Positions 9,615 to 18,426 of a DNA stretch of 22,282 bases are shown here, in pieces. Location: assembly GCA_027669525.1 (NCBI GenBank), contig JAQEDJ010000038.1, positions 1 to 22,282 of the forward strand. Reading direction: 5' to 3'. Within the stretch, counting starts at the first letter, position 1. The number at the start of each line of letters is the position of its first letter. The DNA comes from Coriobacteriaceae bacterium AM48-5. Its GTDB lineage: Bacteria > Actinomycetota > Coriobacteriia > Coriobacteriales > Coriobacteriaceae. Both the position numbers and the translations under genes were made by a program. The notes under the pieces were generated by a model, which did no database searches, had not been told where the DNA came from, and worked only from the letters and a program-made list of their open reading frames with translations.

Positions 9615-9684
9615 AAACAGCGGCGGCGCGCCTGGCCGAACGAGTCCCCATACCCTCGTTCGGTCAGACGCGCCGTCGCTGTTT
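9615..9684. repeat. 30-bp near-perfect hairpin upstream of hisS
   Basis: 9615-9644 pairs with 9655-9684 around a 10-nt loop, with two G-U pairs and one C-A mismatch. It ends 13 bases before the hisS -10 box, so it overlaps the expected -35 region and would not lie in the hisS message. It could block read-through from upstream or affect the promoter as a cruciform; the function is unproven. Confidence 0.6.
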
Positions 9685-9696
9685 GCGTTTGTGCCG

Positions 9697-9702
9697 TATA
9701 AT
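9697..9702 (+). promoter_or_regulatory. -10 box of the hisS promoter
   Basis: A consensus TATAAT lies 43 bases before ATG 9745. The -35 position falls inside the right arm of the hairpin ending at 9684 and has no good match, so recognition may depend mainly on the -10. Confidence 0.55.
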
Positions 9703-9744
9703 GACCGTTACCTATGACGCGATACAAAAGAAAGGTGTTTGCCC

Positions 9745-11055
9745 ATGCAGGCACAGAAGGCGGAGGGAACCCGCGACCTTATCGGCGCCGAGATGCGCGC
9801 CTGGCAAAAGATGCAGCAGATTGCGGCCGGCGTGTTCGAGCCGTTTGGTTTTAAACCCATCGAGACGCCCGCGATCGAGCAGGTGGACGTGTTTGTCCAC
9901 GGTATCGGCCAGTCGACCGACGTCGTGCGCAAGGAAATGTTCCGCGTGTTCAGCGGTGCCAACCTGGAGCGCGTCTTTACCGAGGGCACCGACACCAAAC
10001 TCAAGCCCAAGCAGCGCCTGGCACTTCGCCCCGAGGCACGGCCGGCGTGGTGCGCGCCGTCGTCGAGAACAATCTGGTGCCCCAGGGCTCCACGCCGTTT
10101 AAGGCGTACTACGCCGAGGCCATGTTCCGTGGCGAGCGTCCCCAGAAGGGCCGCCTGCGCCAGTTCCACCAGGTGGGCATAGAGTGGCTCGGCGCTCCCG
10201 ATCCGGCGGCAGACGCCGAGTGCATCATCATGCTCATGGAGTTCTACAAGCGCTTGGGCTTCGATCTTTCCAAGCTTCGTCTGCTTATCAACTCGATGGG
10301 TGACGCCCAGTGCCGTCCGGCTTACCGCGAGCAGGTTAAGCAGTTCATCCTCGATCACGCAGACGAGATGTGCGATGAGTGCCGCGAGCGCGCCGAGCTC
10401 AACCCGCTGCGTGCCTTCGACTGCAAGAACGACCACTGCCGCGAGATCATGGCCGAGGCTCCGCTGATGGGTGACAACCTGTGCGACGAGTGCCGCGAGC
10501 ACTACGAGCAGGTCAAGCGCTATCTGGATGCCGCCGGTATCGAGTATGTCGAGGATCCCACCTTGGTGCGCGGCCTGGACTACTACACCCGTACTGTCTT
10601 TGAGGTCGAGGCCCCTGGCGCCGGCGTCGGCTCCATCGGCGGCGGCGGCCGCTACGATGGCCTGGTCGAGCTCGAGGGTGGCAAGCCCACGGCGGGCGTC
10701 GGCTTCGCTGTCGGTTTTGAGCGTGCGCTGCTGGCCCTTCAGCCTTTGGTAACGACTTGGGTGCCGATGAGGCCCCGTGCGTCTATGTCGCCAACGCCGG
10801 CAAGGAGCTGCGCCAGAACGTCTTTACCATTACGCAGGAGCTTCGCGCCGCAGGTATCGTGACCGAGGCCGACTACCAGGCCGTTCGCTCAAGGCCCAGT
10901 TCAAGCAGGCCGATAGGGTGGGTGCCAAACTCATCCTGGTCCTGGGCGGCGACGAGCTTGCCGCCGGTAAGGTCAAGGTGCGCGACATGGAGAGCCATGA
11001 CGAGGTACTGGTCGATCTGGCCAACGTCGTCGAGGCGGTTCGCGAGCGCCTGTAG
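9745..11055 (+). CDS. hisS: Histidyl-tRNA synthetase
   Basis: Charges tRNA-His with histidine in the cytoplasm; essential. About 437 residues after restoring three bases, each turning GG into GGG: near 10034 (GAGGCACGG), 10749 (TTTGGTAAC) and 10880 (CAGGCCGTT). Class II signatures are present: RPEGTAGVVRAVVE (residues ~94-107), MFRGERPQKGRLRQFHQVG (motif 2), GLDYYTRTVFE, GGGRYDGL and GVGFAVGFERALLAL (motif 3), then an anticodon-binding domain from CVYVANAG to the end. ATG 9745 with AAAGG at 9731-9735 is preferred over an in-frame TTG at 9739. In many actinobacteria aspS follows hisS directly; here aspS is about 9 kb away. Three frameshifts in an essential gene point to sequence error. Confidence 0.95.
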
Positions 11056-11112
11056 CGCATCTTTTTGAGCTGCGGACCCGCTTGAGTGTCCCGTTCATTG
11101 CGAGCGATTGTT

Positions 11113-11150
11113 ACGGGGGTGTTTCGCATTTATGCGGAATGCCCCCGTTT
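11113..11150 (+). terminator. Probable terminator of hisS
   Basis: ACGGGGG (11113-11119) pairs with CCCCCGT (11142-11148), with an inner CGCAT/ATGCG stem, followed by a short TTTGTGT tail. It lies 58 bases after the stop. The weak T-tract lowers certainty. Confidence 0.55.
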
Positions 11151-11208
11151 GTGTATGCCGTCCACCGAGAAATACGACCATTTAGAGCAAAAACCCTTGC
11201 AATGCAGA

Positions 11209-11268
11209 AAATACTTTTGTGTGGTAAAGCGCAATCAGTGTCGAAAGTATTTCTCAAGCGCCTATAAT
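11209..11268 (+). promoter_or_regulatory. ppc promoter with 9-bp inverted repeat
   Basis: A consensus -10 TATAAT lies at 11263-11268, 45 bases before the start. Upstream, AAATACTTT (11209-11217) and AAAGTATTT (11244-11252) are perfect inverted repeats; the right copy falls between the expected -35 and -10. This placement suits an operator controlling ppc. The -35 itself is poor (GTGTCGAA region). The regulator is unknown. Confidence 0.45.
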
Positions 11269-11312
11269 GAATACCGCATGTTACGTGCATAGAAGGAGGA
11301 ATGGGAGGAAAC

Positions 11313-14125
11313 GTGGCTGAGAACCTAAGCAACCAGTCTGTACCCGAAGCCGCGGCGCGCGTCGCTGCCGTGGTCAACCGCCTCGTTAACCGAATCGGCT
11401 CGAATGCCGAGTCCAGGGAGCGTCTCGCCGAGATCGAGATTCCCGAGGAGCTGCGCGACAATCTGGCGTTGTTCCTGCGCCTGGAGCGTCGTGTGCTTAG
11501 CGAGTATGATCCTGAGATCGCGGACCTGTTCGACAAAATCCTGTCGGCCGAGATTGTGGCCAATGCCGGCAACCCCGGTACCCGCGCTGCCGACGAGGCC
11601 GTCGACGAGCAGGGCGTGCCCACCGCCGACGAGCCCACCGCCGTGGCGTTTCGCGAGGTCGTCGATCTGATCGACAGTCTGCCGCTCGATAAGCAGCAGG
11701 TCATCGTTCGCGCCTTTACGAGCTTCTTCCACCTGGCAAACCTGTCGGAGGAGAACTACCGTGTGGCGCAGCTGCGCGAGCGCGAGGCCGGTGCGTCGAC
11801 CGATACCGAGGTCGATCCCGCCAACGAGCTCACCGTCGCCTATCACCAGCTGGTGAATGAGCTGGGCGTCGAGGGCGCCAACGAGCTGCTCGACAAGCTC
11901 GAGTTCCACCCTGTCTTTACCGCGCATCCCACCGAGGCCCGTCGCAAGGCCGTCGAGGGCAAGATTCGCCGTATCTCCAACCTGCTGGAGGAGCGTCCGC
12001 GTCTGGGCGGCTCCGACCTGGTGGAGAACGAGCGCCATATGCTGCAGGAGATCGACGCCTGGTGCGTACGAGCCCCATCGCGCTCAAGAAGCCCACGCCG
12101 GTCGAGGAAGCCGATACCATCATCGACATCTTCGATAACACGCTGTTCGACGTCATCCCCGTCATCTATCGTCGCTTTGACGACTGGGTGCTGGGCGACA
12201 AGGCCGGTACCGTGCCGCCGCTGTGCCCGGCGTTCTTCCATCCCGGCAGCTGGATCGGTTCCGACCGCGACGGTAACCCCAACGTCACCGCCAAGGTGAG
12301 CCGTGAGGTCGCCGCCAAGTATTTCACCCACATGGTGCTCAAGCTCGAGGACAAGTGCCGCCGCATTGGCCGCAACCTCACGCTCGAGGCCACCTACAGC
12401 AAGCCGTCGGCAGAGCTCATCAACCTGTGGAACCATCAGGTCGAGATGAGCACCCAGTACACCGCGCGTGCCGAACTGATCTCCGAGCACGAGCCGCATC
12501 GCGCCGTCATGCTCGTCATGGCCGACCGTCTGAACGCCACCGTGCGTCGCATCACCGACACCATGTACCACAGCGCCGATGAGTTCCTGGAGGACCTGCG
12601 CGTCGTCCAGCGCTCGCTGGCCGCCTGCGGTGCCGTCCGTGCTGCCTACGGCCCGGTCCAGACCATCATCTGGCAGGTCGAGTCCTTCGGCTTCCACATG
12701 GTCGAGATGGAGTTCCGTCAGCACTCCGTGGTGCACGCCCGCGCCCTCAAGGATATCCACGAGAACGGTATCCATGGCGACCTGCAGCCCATGACGCGCG
12801 AGGTCATCGACACCTTCCGCGCCATCGGTTCCATCCAAAAGCGCTACGGCAAGAAGATGGCGCACCGCTACATCATCTCGTTCACCAAGAGCGCCCAGCA
12901 TGTGGCCGACGTCTTTGAGCTTGCCCACCTGTCCTTTGCACACGAGGAGGATGTCCCCGAGCTCGACGTGATCCCGCTGTTCGAGCAGCTCGAGGACCTC
13001 GAGGGCTGCGTCGACGTGCTCGACCAGATGCTTGCGCTGCCCGTGGTGCAAAAGCGCCTTGCCCAGACCAACCGCCGCATGGAGGTCATGCTGGGCTATT
13101 CCGACTCCTCCAAGGATGCCGGTCCTACCACGGCCATGCTCGCGCTGCACTCCGCGCAGGAGCGCATTGCCAAGTGGGCCGAGAAGAACGATATCGACCT
13201 GGTGCTCATGCACGGTCGCGGCGGTGCCGTGGGCCGTGGCGGCGGTCCGGCCAACAAGGCCGTGCTGGCGCAGCCCAAGGGTTCGGTCAACTGCTTCTTT
13301 AAGCTCACCGAGCAGGGCGAGGTCATCTTTGCCCGTTACGGCAACCGTACGCTGGCTCAGCGCCATGTTGAGTCCGTTGCCGCCGCAACGCTTTTGCAGT
13401 CGGCCCCGAGCGTCGAGAAGACCAACACCGAGACCACGCAGAAGTTCTGGGATATGGCCGAGAAGCTCAACGCCGTAAGCCACGAGCGCTATCTGGACCT
13501 GCTGAACACCGAGGACTTTACACCGTGGTTCTCGACCGTGACGCCGCTGACCGAGGTCGGTCTGCTGCCGATCGGCTCGCGTCCCGCCAAGCGCGGTTTG
13601 GGTGCCAAGTCGCTCGACGACCTGCGTACCATTCCGTGGATCTTCAGCTGGAGCCAGGCGCGCATCAATCTGGCCGCCTGGTACGGCCTGGGTACCGCCT
13701 GCGAGCAGTTTGGCGATCTGGACCAGCTTAAGGCTGCCTACCAGGAGTGGCCGTTCTTCCGCACCTTTATCGACAACATCGAGATGTCGATCGCCAAGAC
13801 CGACCAGCGCATCGCCAAGATGTACCTGCACCTGGGCGATCGCCAGGATTTGTCCGAGAAGGTCTTCACCGAGATGCAGCTCACGCGTAAGTGGGTTCTT
13901 GCCATCGTCGGTGACGAATGGCCGCTGCAGCGCCGCCGTGTGCTCGGCTGCGCCGTCCGTGTGCGTAATCCCTACGTCGACGCCCTGTCCATCGCCCAGG
14001 TTCGCGCCCTTCGCGAGGTGCGTATGAACCAGGACGAGATGGCCGAGGAGAAGAAGGCCGAGTACATGAGCCTGATTCTTTCGACTGTGACCGGCGTCTC
14101 GGCAGGATTGCAGAACACGGGGTAA
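11313..14125 (+). CDS. ppc: Phosphoenolpyruvate carboxylase
   Basis: Carboxylates phosphoenolpyruvate with bicarbonate to oxaloacetate, the anaplerotic step feeding aspartate and fermentative succinate. About 937 residues, within the usual bacterial range, once one base is restored near 12058 (GCCTGGTG read as GCCCTGGTG). Catalytic signatures include FTAHPTEARRK (His near residue 205), SDRDGNPNVT, GYSDSSKDAGPTTAM, HGRGGAVGRGGGP near residue 635, IPWIFSWSQARINLAAWYG, and the invariant C-terminal NTG. GTG 11313 is taken as start because GGGAGG precedes it by four bases. ATG 11301 is possible, but AGGAGG lies almost on top of it. The gene stands alone, with its own promoter and a structured element after its stop. 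Confidence 0.95.
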
Positions 14126-14146
14126 TCGATAGCCCTGTAGTCGTCC

Positions 14147-14272
14147 GGGCCCGCCATCAGCTTACTTTTAGGCACGTCCTCGGACATGCAAGAAGCCCTC
14201 GCTGCGCACTTCGTGCGGCGAGGCTTCTTGCGTCCTGCGGAGTGTGCCTAAAAGTAAGCTGATGGCGGGCCC
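14147..14272 (+). repeat. Structured intergenic element, copy A
   Basis: This folds as an outer 29-bp perfect stem (14147-14175 with 14244-14272), an asymmetric internal loop, an inner stem of ~15 bp (14188-14202 with 14218-14231), and a CGCAC-TTC-GTGCG apex. It starts 21 bases after the ppc stop. The inner right arm lacks one G relative to its partner, probably the same sequencing error as in the genes. A homologous copy lies at 16674-16796, with identical loops but different, compensated stems. Confidence 0.8.
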
Positions 14273-14436
14273 TACGATGCCCGGTCTTCGGTGGATTACT
14301 GGCTGGGGGAATAATGGCGCGCTTTGCGCGTTTTGGATGGGGTTTGTCCCGGCGGCGCGTTTGGCGCTTCGCGCCTCGCGTCTTATCGATCGGGATTGAG
14401 ATGCATGTGGCGCTTCTTGACTTACGACTGTAGCGG

Positions 14437-14467
14437 CCGCGGTCCCGTTTGGGATCGCGGTTGTTTT
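14437..14467 (+). terminator. Hairpin with T-rich tail (terminator or larA leader)
   Basis: CCGCGGTCCC (14437-14446) pairs with GGGATCGCGG (14451-14460) with one wobble and a GTTT loop, followed by TTGTTTT. It lies 120 bases before larA, so it is either the final ppc terminator or an attenuator-like leader hairpin. The rest of the 14273-14589 gap holds only short GC-rich hairpins (for example CGCGC-TTT-GCGCG at 14318-14330, followed by TTTT) and no gene. Confidence 0.5.
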
Positions 14468-14589
14468 GTTGTGGGTCAAATATGAACGTTGTGTTAATGA
14501 GTCGGTGGACGGTGGTGTTTTTCGGTGAGCGGCGTATCCTTCCAACGGTTTGACTAGTGTGTCAGTTGAAAGGAAGAGGGCGCTCGTCA

Positions 14590-15867
14590 ATGTTTGAATG
14601 TGAACTACCGTTTGACCACAAGACGTTGCATCTGGAGCTCGAGGACAAGAACTTCGCGGGTGTGATGGAAGGTCATCAAAACGAGTTTAAGACTACGAAA
14701 TCGCAGGAAGAACTGGTAGAGGAGTCTCTTGCCAACCCTTATGGCTCACCTTCGCTCGAGGAGCTTTGTGCTGGCAAAAAGGACATCGTCATCATTAGCT
14801 CCGATCATACGCGTCCCGTTCCCTCGCGTGTGACGATGCCTATTCTGCTGCATCACATCCACTCCGCTGCGCCTGAGGCGCGCGTTCGCATTCTGGTTGC
14901 TACGGGTATGCACCGTCCGTCGACGCACGAGGAGCTCGTCAACAAGTATGGCGAGGAGATCGTTGCCAACGAGGAAATCGTCATGCACGTCGCGACTGAC
15001 GACAGCATGATGAAAAAGATCGGCACCCTGCCTTCTGGTGGCGAGTGCATCATCAACAAGATCGCTGCCGATTGCGATCTGCTGCTTGCCGAGGGCTTTA
15101 TTGAGCCGCACTTCTTTGCCGGTTTCTCTGGTAGCCGCAAGTCCGTCCTGCCTGGCATCGCCAGCTACAAGACCATCATGTACAACCACAACGGTCAGTT
15201 TGTGAACGATTCCCATTCGCGTGCCGGCAACCTGTGCCACAACCACGTGAGCGAGGATATGTTTGCCGCTGCCGAGATGGCTCACCTTGCCTTTGTGCTC
15301 AACGTGGTGCTCAACGGCAAGCACGAGGTCATTGGCTCCTTTGCCGGCGACATCCACAAGGCGCACGAGGCCGGCTGCGACTTCGTGAAGAGCCTTGCCG
15401 GCGTTGAGCCCGTCGAGTGCGAGATTGCCATCACTACCAACGGTGGTTACCCGCTCGACCAGAACATCTACCAGGCCGTGAAGGGCATGTGCTCTGCCGA
15501 GGCCACGCTTCCCGAGGGCGGCGTGATCATCGACGTCGCCGGTTGTGCCGACGGTCACGGTGGCGAGGGCTTCTATCACAACATCGCCGACAACGATCCG
15601 GCGGAGTTTGAGCGCGCCTGCATCGACCGTCCTAAGGACGAGACCCTGCCCGACCAGTGGACGAGCCAGATCTTTGCCCGCATCCTGGCGCATCACCCCG
15701 TGATCATGGTTACCGACCTGTGCGATCACCAGATGCTCAAGGATATGCACATGACGCCGGTCAACACTATCGAGGAGGCGCTCAAGCTCGCCTTTGAGAT
15801 GAAGGGTTCCGATGCCAAGGTCGCCGTCATCCCCGATGGCCTGGGTGTTGTCGTCGCGCAACACTAG
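14590..15867 (+). CDS. larA: Nickel-dependent lactate racemase
   Basis: Interconverts D- and L-lactate (or a related 2-hydroxyacid) using the nickel-pincer nucleotide cofactor; cytoplasmic. The frame is intact at 425 residues. With ATG 14590 as start, every key residue falls at the position known for Lactiplantibacillus plantarum LarA: catalytic His108 (in ATGMHR) and His174 (in EPHFFAG), cofactor-attaching Lys184 (in GSRKSVLPG), and nickel ligand His200. The SDHTRPVP motif and GYPLDQNIYQAVKG also fit. An AGGAAGAGGG sequence at 14571-14580 supports this start over GTG 14557. A channel gene follows 49 bases later, and larB/larC lie nearby on the other strand. Other LarA homologues act on different hydroxyacids, so lactate is likely but not proven. 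Confidence 0.93.
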   Translation: MFECELPFDHKTLHLELEDKNFAGVMEGHQNEFKTTKSQEELVEESLANPYGSPSLEELCAGKKDIVIISSDHTRPVPSRVTMPILLHHIHSAAPEARVRILVATGMHRPSTHEELVNKYGEEIVANEEIVMHVATDDSMMKKIGTLPSGGECIINKIAADCDLLLAEGFIEPHFFAGFSGSRKSVLPGIASYKTIMYNHNGQFVNDSHSRAGNLCHNHVSEDMFAAAEMAHLAFVLNVVLNGKHEVIGSFAGDIHKAHEAGCDFVKSLAGVEPVECEIAITTNGGYPLDQNIYQAVKGMCSAEATLPEGGVIIDVAGCADGHGGEGFYHNIADNDPAEFERACIDRPKDETLPDQWTSQIFARILAHHPVIMVTDLCDHQMLKDMHMTPVNTIEEALKLAFEMKGSDAKVAVIPDGLGVVVAQH

Positions 15868-15916
15868 CGCGCGGCTTAAACGAATCGTTTGTAACCGATA
15901 AGAAAGATAAGGTTTT

Positions 15917-16647
15917 ATGCTTACCAAACTCCTCTGCGAATTCGGCGCGACGGCCTCATGATCGTCTTTGGTGTGGGCGTGCACTGCGATACCGTGCTCA
16001 AGGGCACCAAGTATCAGGGCTCTGGCCATATGTTTGCCATCACCACTTGGTCTTTTGGCATCTCGGTCTGCCTGTTTGTCTTTGGCGGCGCCGTGTGCAT
16101 GAACCCCGCTATGGTGCTTGCCCAGTGCATCGTCGGTCTGGTGCCGTGGGGCAACTGCATCCCCTTTATGCTTGCCGATATGCTCGGCGGCTTTGTGGGT
16201 GCCGTTATCGCTTGGTTTATGTATGCCGATGAGTTCAAGGCTTCCGAGGGTGTCGTCGATCCCATTGCTCAGCGCAACATCTTCTCGACCAACCCCACCA
16301 CCGAGGGCACGAACTATGCCCGCAACTTCTTCTGTGAGGCTATCTGCACCTTCGTGTTCATCAGCGCCATCCTTGCTGCTGCTAGCCGTGCTGGTGAGAA
16401 CGTTCTGTTGCTCGCCATCTGCGTCGGCCTGATTGTCTGGGCCGTTGGCATGGGCATGGGCGGCATCACCGGCTTCGCCATGAACCAGGCACGTGACCTT
16501 GGTCCTCGCATGGCCTATCAGGTGCTGCCGATTAAGAACAAGGCTGACAACAACTGGAAGTATGGTCTGCTTGTTCCTGGTATCGCGCCGTTTGTCGGTG
16601 CTATTGTGGCCGCGCTGTTTGTGCATGGCTTCTTGGGCATGTTCTAG
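15917..16647 (+). CDS. larD: MIP/aquaporin-family channel, probable lactate channel
   Basis: About 243 residues after restoring one base near 15952 (GGCCTCATG read as GGCCCTCATG); otherwise the frame ends after 13 codons. Around six membrane segments form the MIP fold. The first NPA box is present (CMNPAMVLAQ). The second is altered to NQA (FAMNQARDLGPR), keeping the selectivity-filter Arg. In L. plantarum the lar operon contains larD, a GlpF-type channel that passes lactate. Position right after larA suggests the same role here, which is inference from context. A glycerol or water facilitator is the alternative. ATG 15917 has GATAAGG upstream. The structured element copy B begins 26 bases after the stop. 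Confidence 0.8.
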
Positions 16648-16673
16648 TCGAAGGCAATTGATATAACGTCCGG

Positions 16674-16796
16674 GTCCGGCATAGGTTAACTTTCCGCCGC
16701 GTCCTCGGACATGCAAGAAGCTCCCGCTGCGCACTTCGTGCGGCGGGAGCTTCTTGCGTCCTGCGGAATGCGGCGGAAAGTTAACCTATGCCGGAC
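16674..16796 (+). repeat. Structured intergenic element, copy B
   Basis: This has an outer 27-bp perfect stem (16674-16700 with 16770-16796), an internal loop identical to copy A, a perfect 15-bp inner stem (16713-16727 with 16743-16757), and the same CGCAC-TTC-GTGCG apex. It begins 26 bases after the larD stop, between convergent operons. Relative to copy A (14147-14272), ten outer and two inner base pairs differ, all compensated. The remaining ~150 bases up to the tetR stop show nothing identifiable. Confidence 0.8.
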
Positions 16797-16950
16797 TGCG
16801 GGAATCCAGTTGGATTGGAACAAGCAACCCAACATATATCTGAATTTGGATGGGAGGGGCTTGTTGCTGGTAGGGGCGTTGAAGCGCGAGTGACACTTTG
16901 GGATGCGTGGCGGCTTGGGTTGGGGCGATGCTTTGGGATGAGCTTCTTAC

Positions 16951-17488
16951 TTAGTTGAAGAGAGGCTTAATGGCTGATAGGTAGTCTTTGGCTACGTCCT
17001 CTTTTGGGGCTTGGAAGTTGTGCCAGGCCCACCATTGGACCATTCCTACGAGCTTGAGGCTATGTGGTGTAGTAGGAAACTGCGGTCCATGGTGCTGGCG
17101 GGGCCTGCGGGATCGACGGGGACGGTTTCGGCTGCTCGTGACATGATGGTCTTGCGTAAGCAGTCGGCGAAGACGCGTGAGCCGGCGCCGGCTACCAGCG
17201 CTCGGACGCCTGGCGACGTTCCCATAGATTGTTGAGAATATGCTCGACCTGCACGAGTGGGTCGTCGAGCGGTGTGCCATCGTCGTCGAGGGCGTGGGTG
17301 CAGATGTCGCTCACGAGCTCGGACAGTAGGTCATCTTTGCTCTTAAAGAGGCCGTAGAACGTGGCCCGACCCACATGGGCGCGAGCGATGATGTCGCCGA
17401 CGGTGATCTTGCCGTAGTCCTCTTCGCGCAGCAGCTCGGAGAACGCCGCAACGATGGCAGCGCGGCTTTTTGCCTTGCGGGCATCCAT
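16951..17488 (-). CDS. TetR/AcrR family transcriptional regulator
   Basis: About 179 residues after restoring two bases: near 17194 (ERW then a stop in the given sequence; GG read as GGG) and near 17053 (minus-strand AGCTCGTAG). The N-terminal helix-turn-helix is clear (ITVGDIIARAHVGRATFYGLF, residues ~28-48), with the usual KSKDDLL continuation. The C-terminal ligand domain contains SFVGMVQWWAWHNF, or an L in place of F depending on the missing base. ATG 17488 lies two bases after the larC stop, so it is the last gene of a larB-larC-tetR operon. It probably controls its own operon through the inverted repeat at 19254-19287, perhaps in response to lactate or cofactor state. Target and ligand are inference. 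Confidence 0.85.
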
Positions 17489-17490
17489 GG

Positions 17491-18416
17491 CTATGCGTCC
17501 GCGTGAACGAGCAGACAGCGGAGCGTGCCGGAGCAGCCCTCGTAGGGGCGCTTACCGGCGCCGTAGCCGACGGCCTCGATGCGGTAGCGGGCCGGCAGGT
17601 GCTCGGACGTGCGCAGTGCGGCGACGATGGCGGCGCCGTGGGCGTCACAAGCTCGCCGGCGACCGGTGCGGGCGTGAGGACGATATTGCCCGCCTGGCAC
17701 AGGTTGACGACAGCGGGGACGGGAATGGGCATGAGACCGTGGGCACAGCGGATGGTACCGTGACCCTCGGAGAGCGACTCGACCACGATGTCCTCAATAC
17801 CAAGGTCATCGAGGCAGATGGCGACAGAGCAGACGTCGACGATGGAATCGACGGCGCCCACCTCGTGGAACATGACGGTCTCGGGCGTTTTGCCGTGAGC
17901 CTTGGCCTCGGCAGCGGCGAGTACGGAAAAAATGGCGAGGGCGCGACGCTTGGCGCCATCGCTTAACTGCGAGCCATCGATGATGGCGGTGACGTCAGCC
18001 AAAGAACGGTGGTGATGGTGGTGGGCGTGATGGTGACCCTCGTGGTCGTGGTCGTGGTCATGCTCGTGGTCGTGGTCATGCTCGTGGCAGTGCTCGTGTT
18101 CGTGCTCGCCATGATCATGATGGTGGTGCTCATGCTCGTGCGTGTGCTCGGCAGCTGCTTCGTTGCCGTAGAGCCAGGCCATATCGTGATCGTGATTCTC
18201 GAGCTCCTCTGCAAGCTGGACGTCGAAATCGCAGGCGTCGATGCCATGCTTGTTTACGCGCGTCACGGCGATCGAAAAGCCGTCGACCGGCAGCGTGGCG
18301 AGCTGTTCGCGCAGGTGCTCCTCGCTGGCGCCCAGGTCGAGCAGGGCCGCGACGGTCATATCGCCGCTGATGCCCGAGGTGCCGTCGATGATAAGCGTGT
18401 ACTGATGGTTGGACAT
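17491..18416 (-). CDS. larC: Nickel-pincer cofactor nickel insertase LarC, N-terminal domain only
   Basis: LarC inserts nickel into the pincer nucleotide used by LarA. About 308 residues after restoring one base near 17636 (plus-strand GCGCCGTGGG read as GCGCCCGTGGG), which rejoins TPTGAAIVAAL. N-terminal DGTSGISGDM, MFHEVGAVDSIVD, HGLMPIPVPAV and GYGAGKRPYEG are LarC1 signatures. A very His-rich segment (27 His in residues 91-136) is a likely nickel store. The protein ends just after GYGAGKR, where full LarC proteins (about 400 residues) continue into a second domain; no such domain follows, because tetR begins two bases later. The start ATG 18416 has AGGAG overlapping the larB stop, indicating coupling. 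Confidence 0.88.
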
Positions 18417-18426
18417 GAAATGCTCC

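Noticed and set aside
9745..11055. hisS as a decayed pseudogene
   Set aside because: All catalytic motifs are intact on both sides of three one-base losses in GG runs. A single-copy essential gene would not decay this way; sequence error is the simpler explanation.
11843..13831. Long minus-strand open frame opposite ppc (about 660 codons)
   Set aside because: It is antisense to a clear phosphoenolpyruvate carboxylase and owes its length to high-GC codon bias. The composition is not protein-like.
14746..16734. Long minus-strand open frame opposite larA and larD
   Set aside because: It is a shadow of larA and the channel gene, with no recognisable domains and a run through an intergenic hairpin.
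14147..16796. Elements A and B as a CRISPR or simple direct repeat
   Set aside because: Only two copies exist, 2.5 kb apart. The outer arms differ in sequence and are inverted repeats, not spacer-repeat units.
17491..18416. Programmed frameshift in larC, as described for L. plantarum larC
   Set aside because: The break near 17636 lies inside the first domain (in TPTGAA), not at the domain boundary. It is fixed by one added C in a CC run, the same pattern as the errors in hisS and aspS. No slippery sequence or downstream structure is evident.
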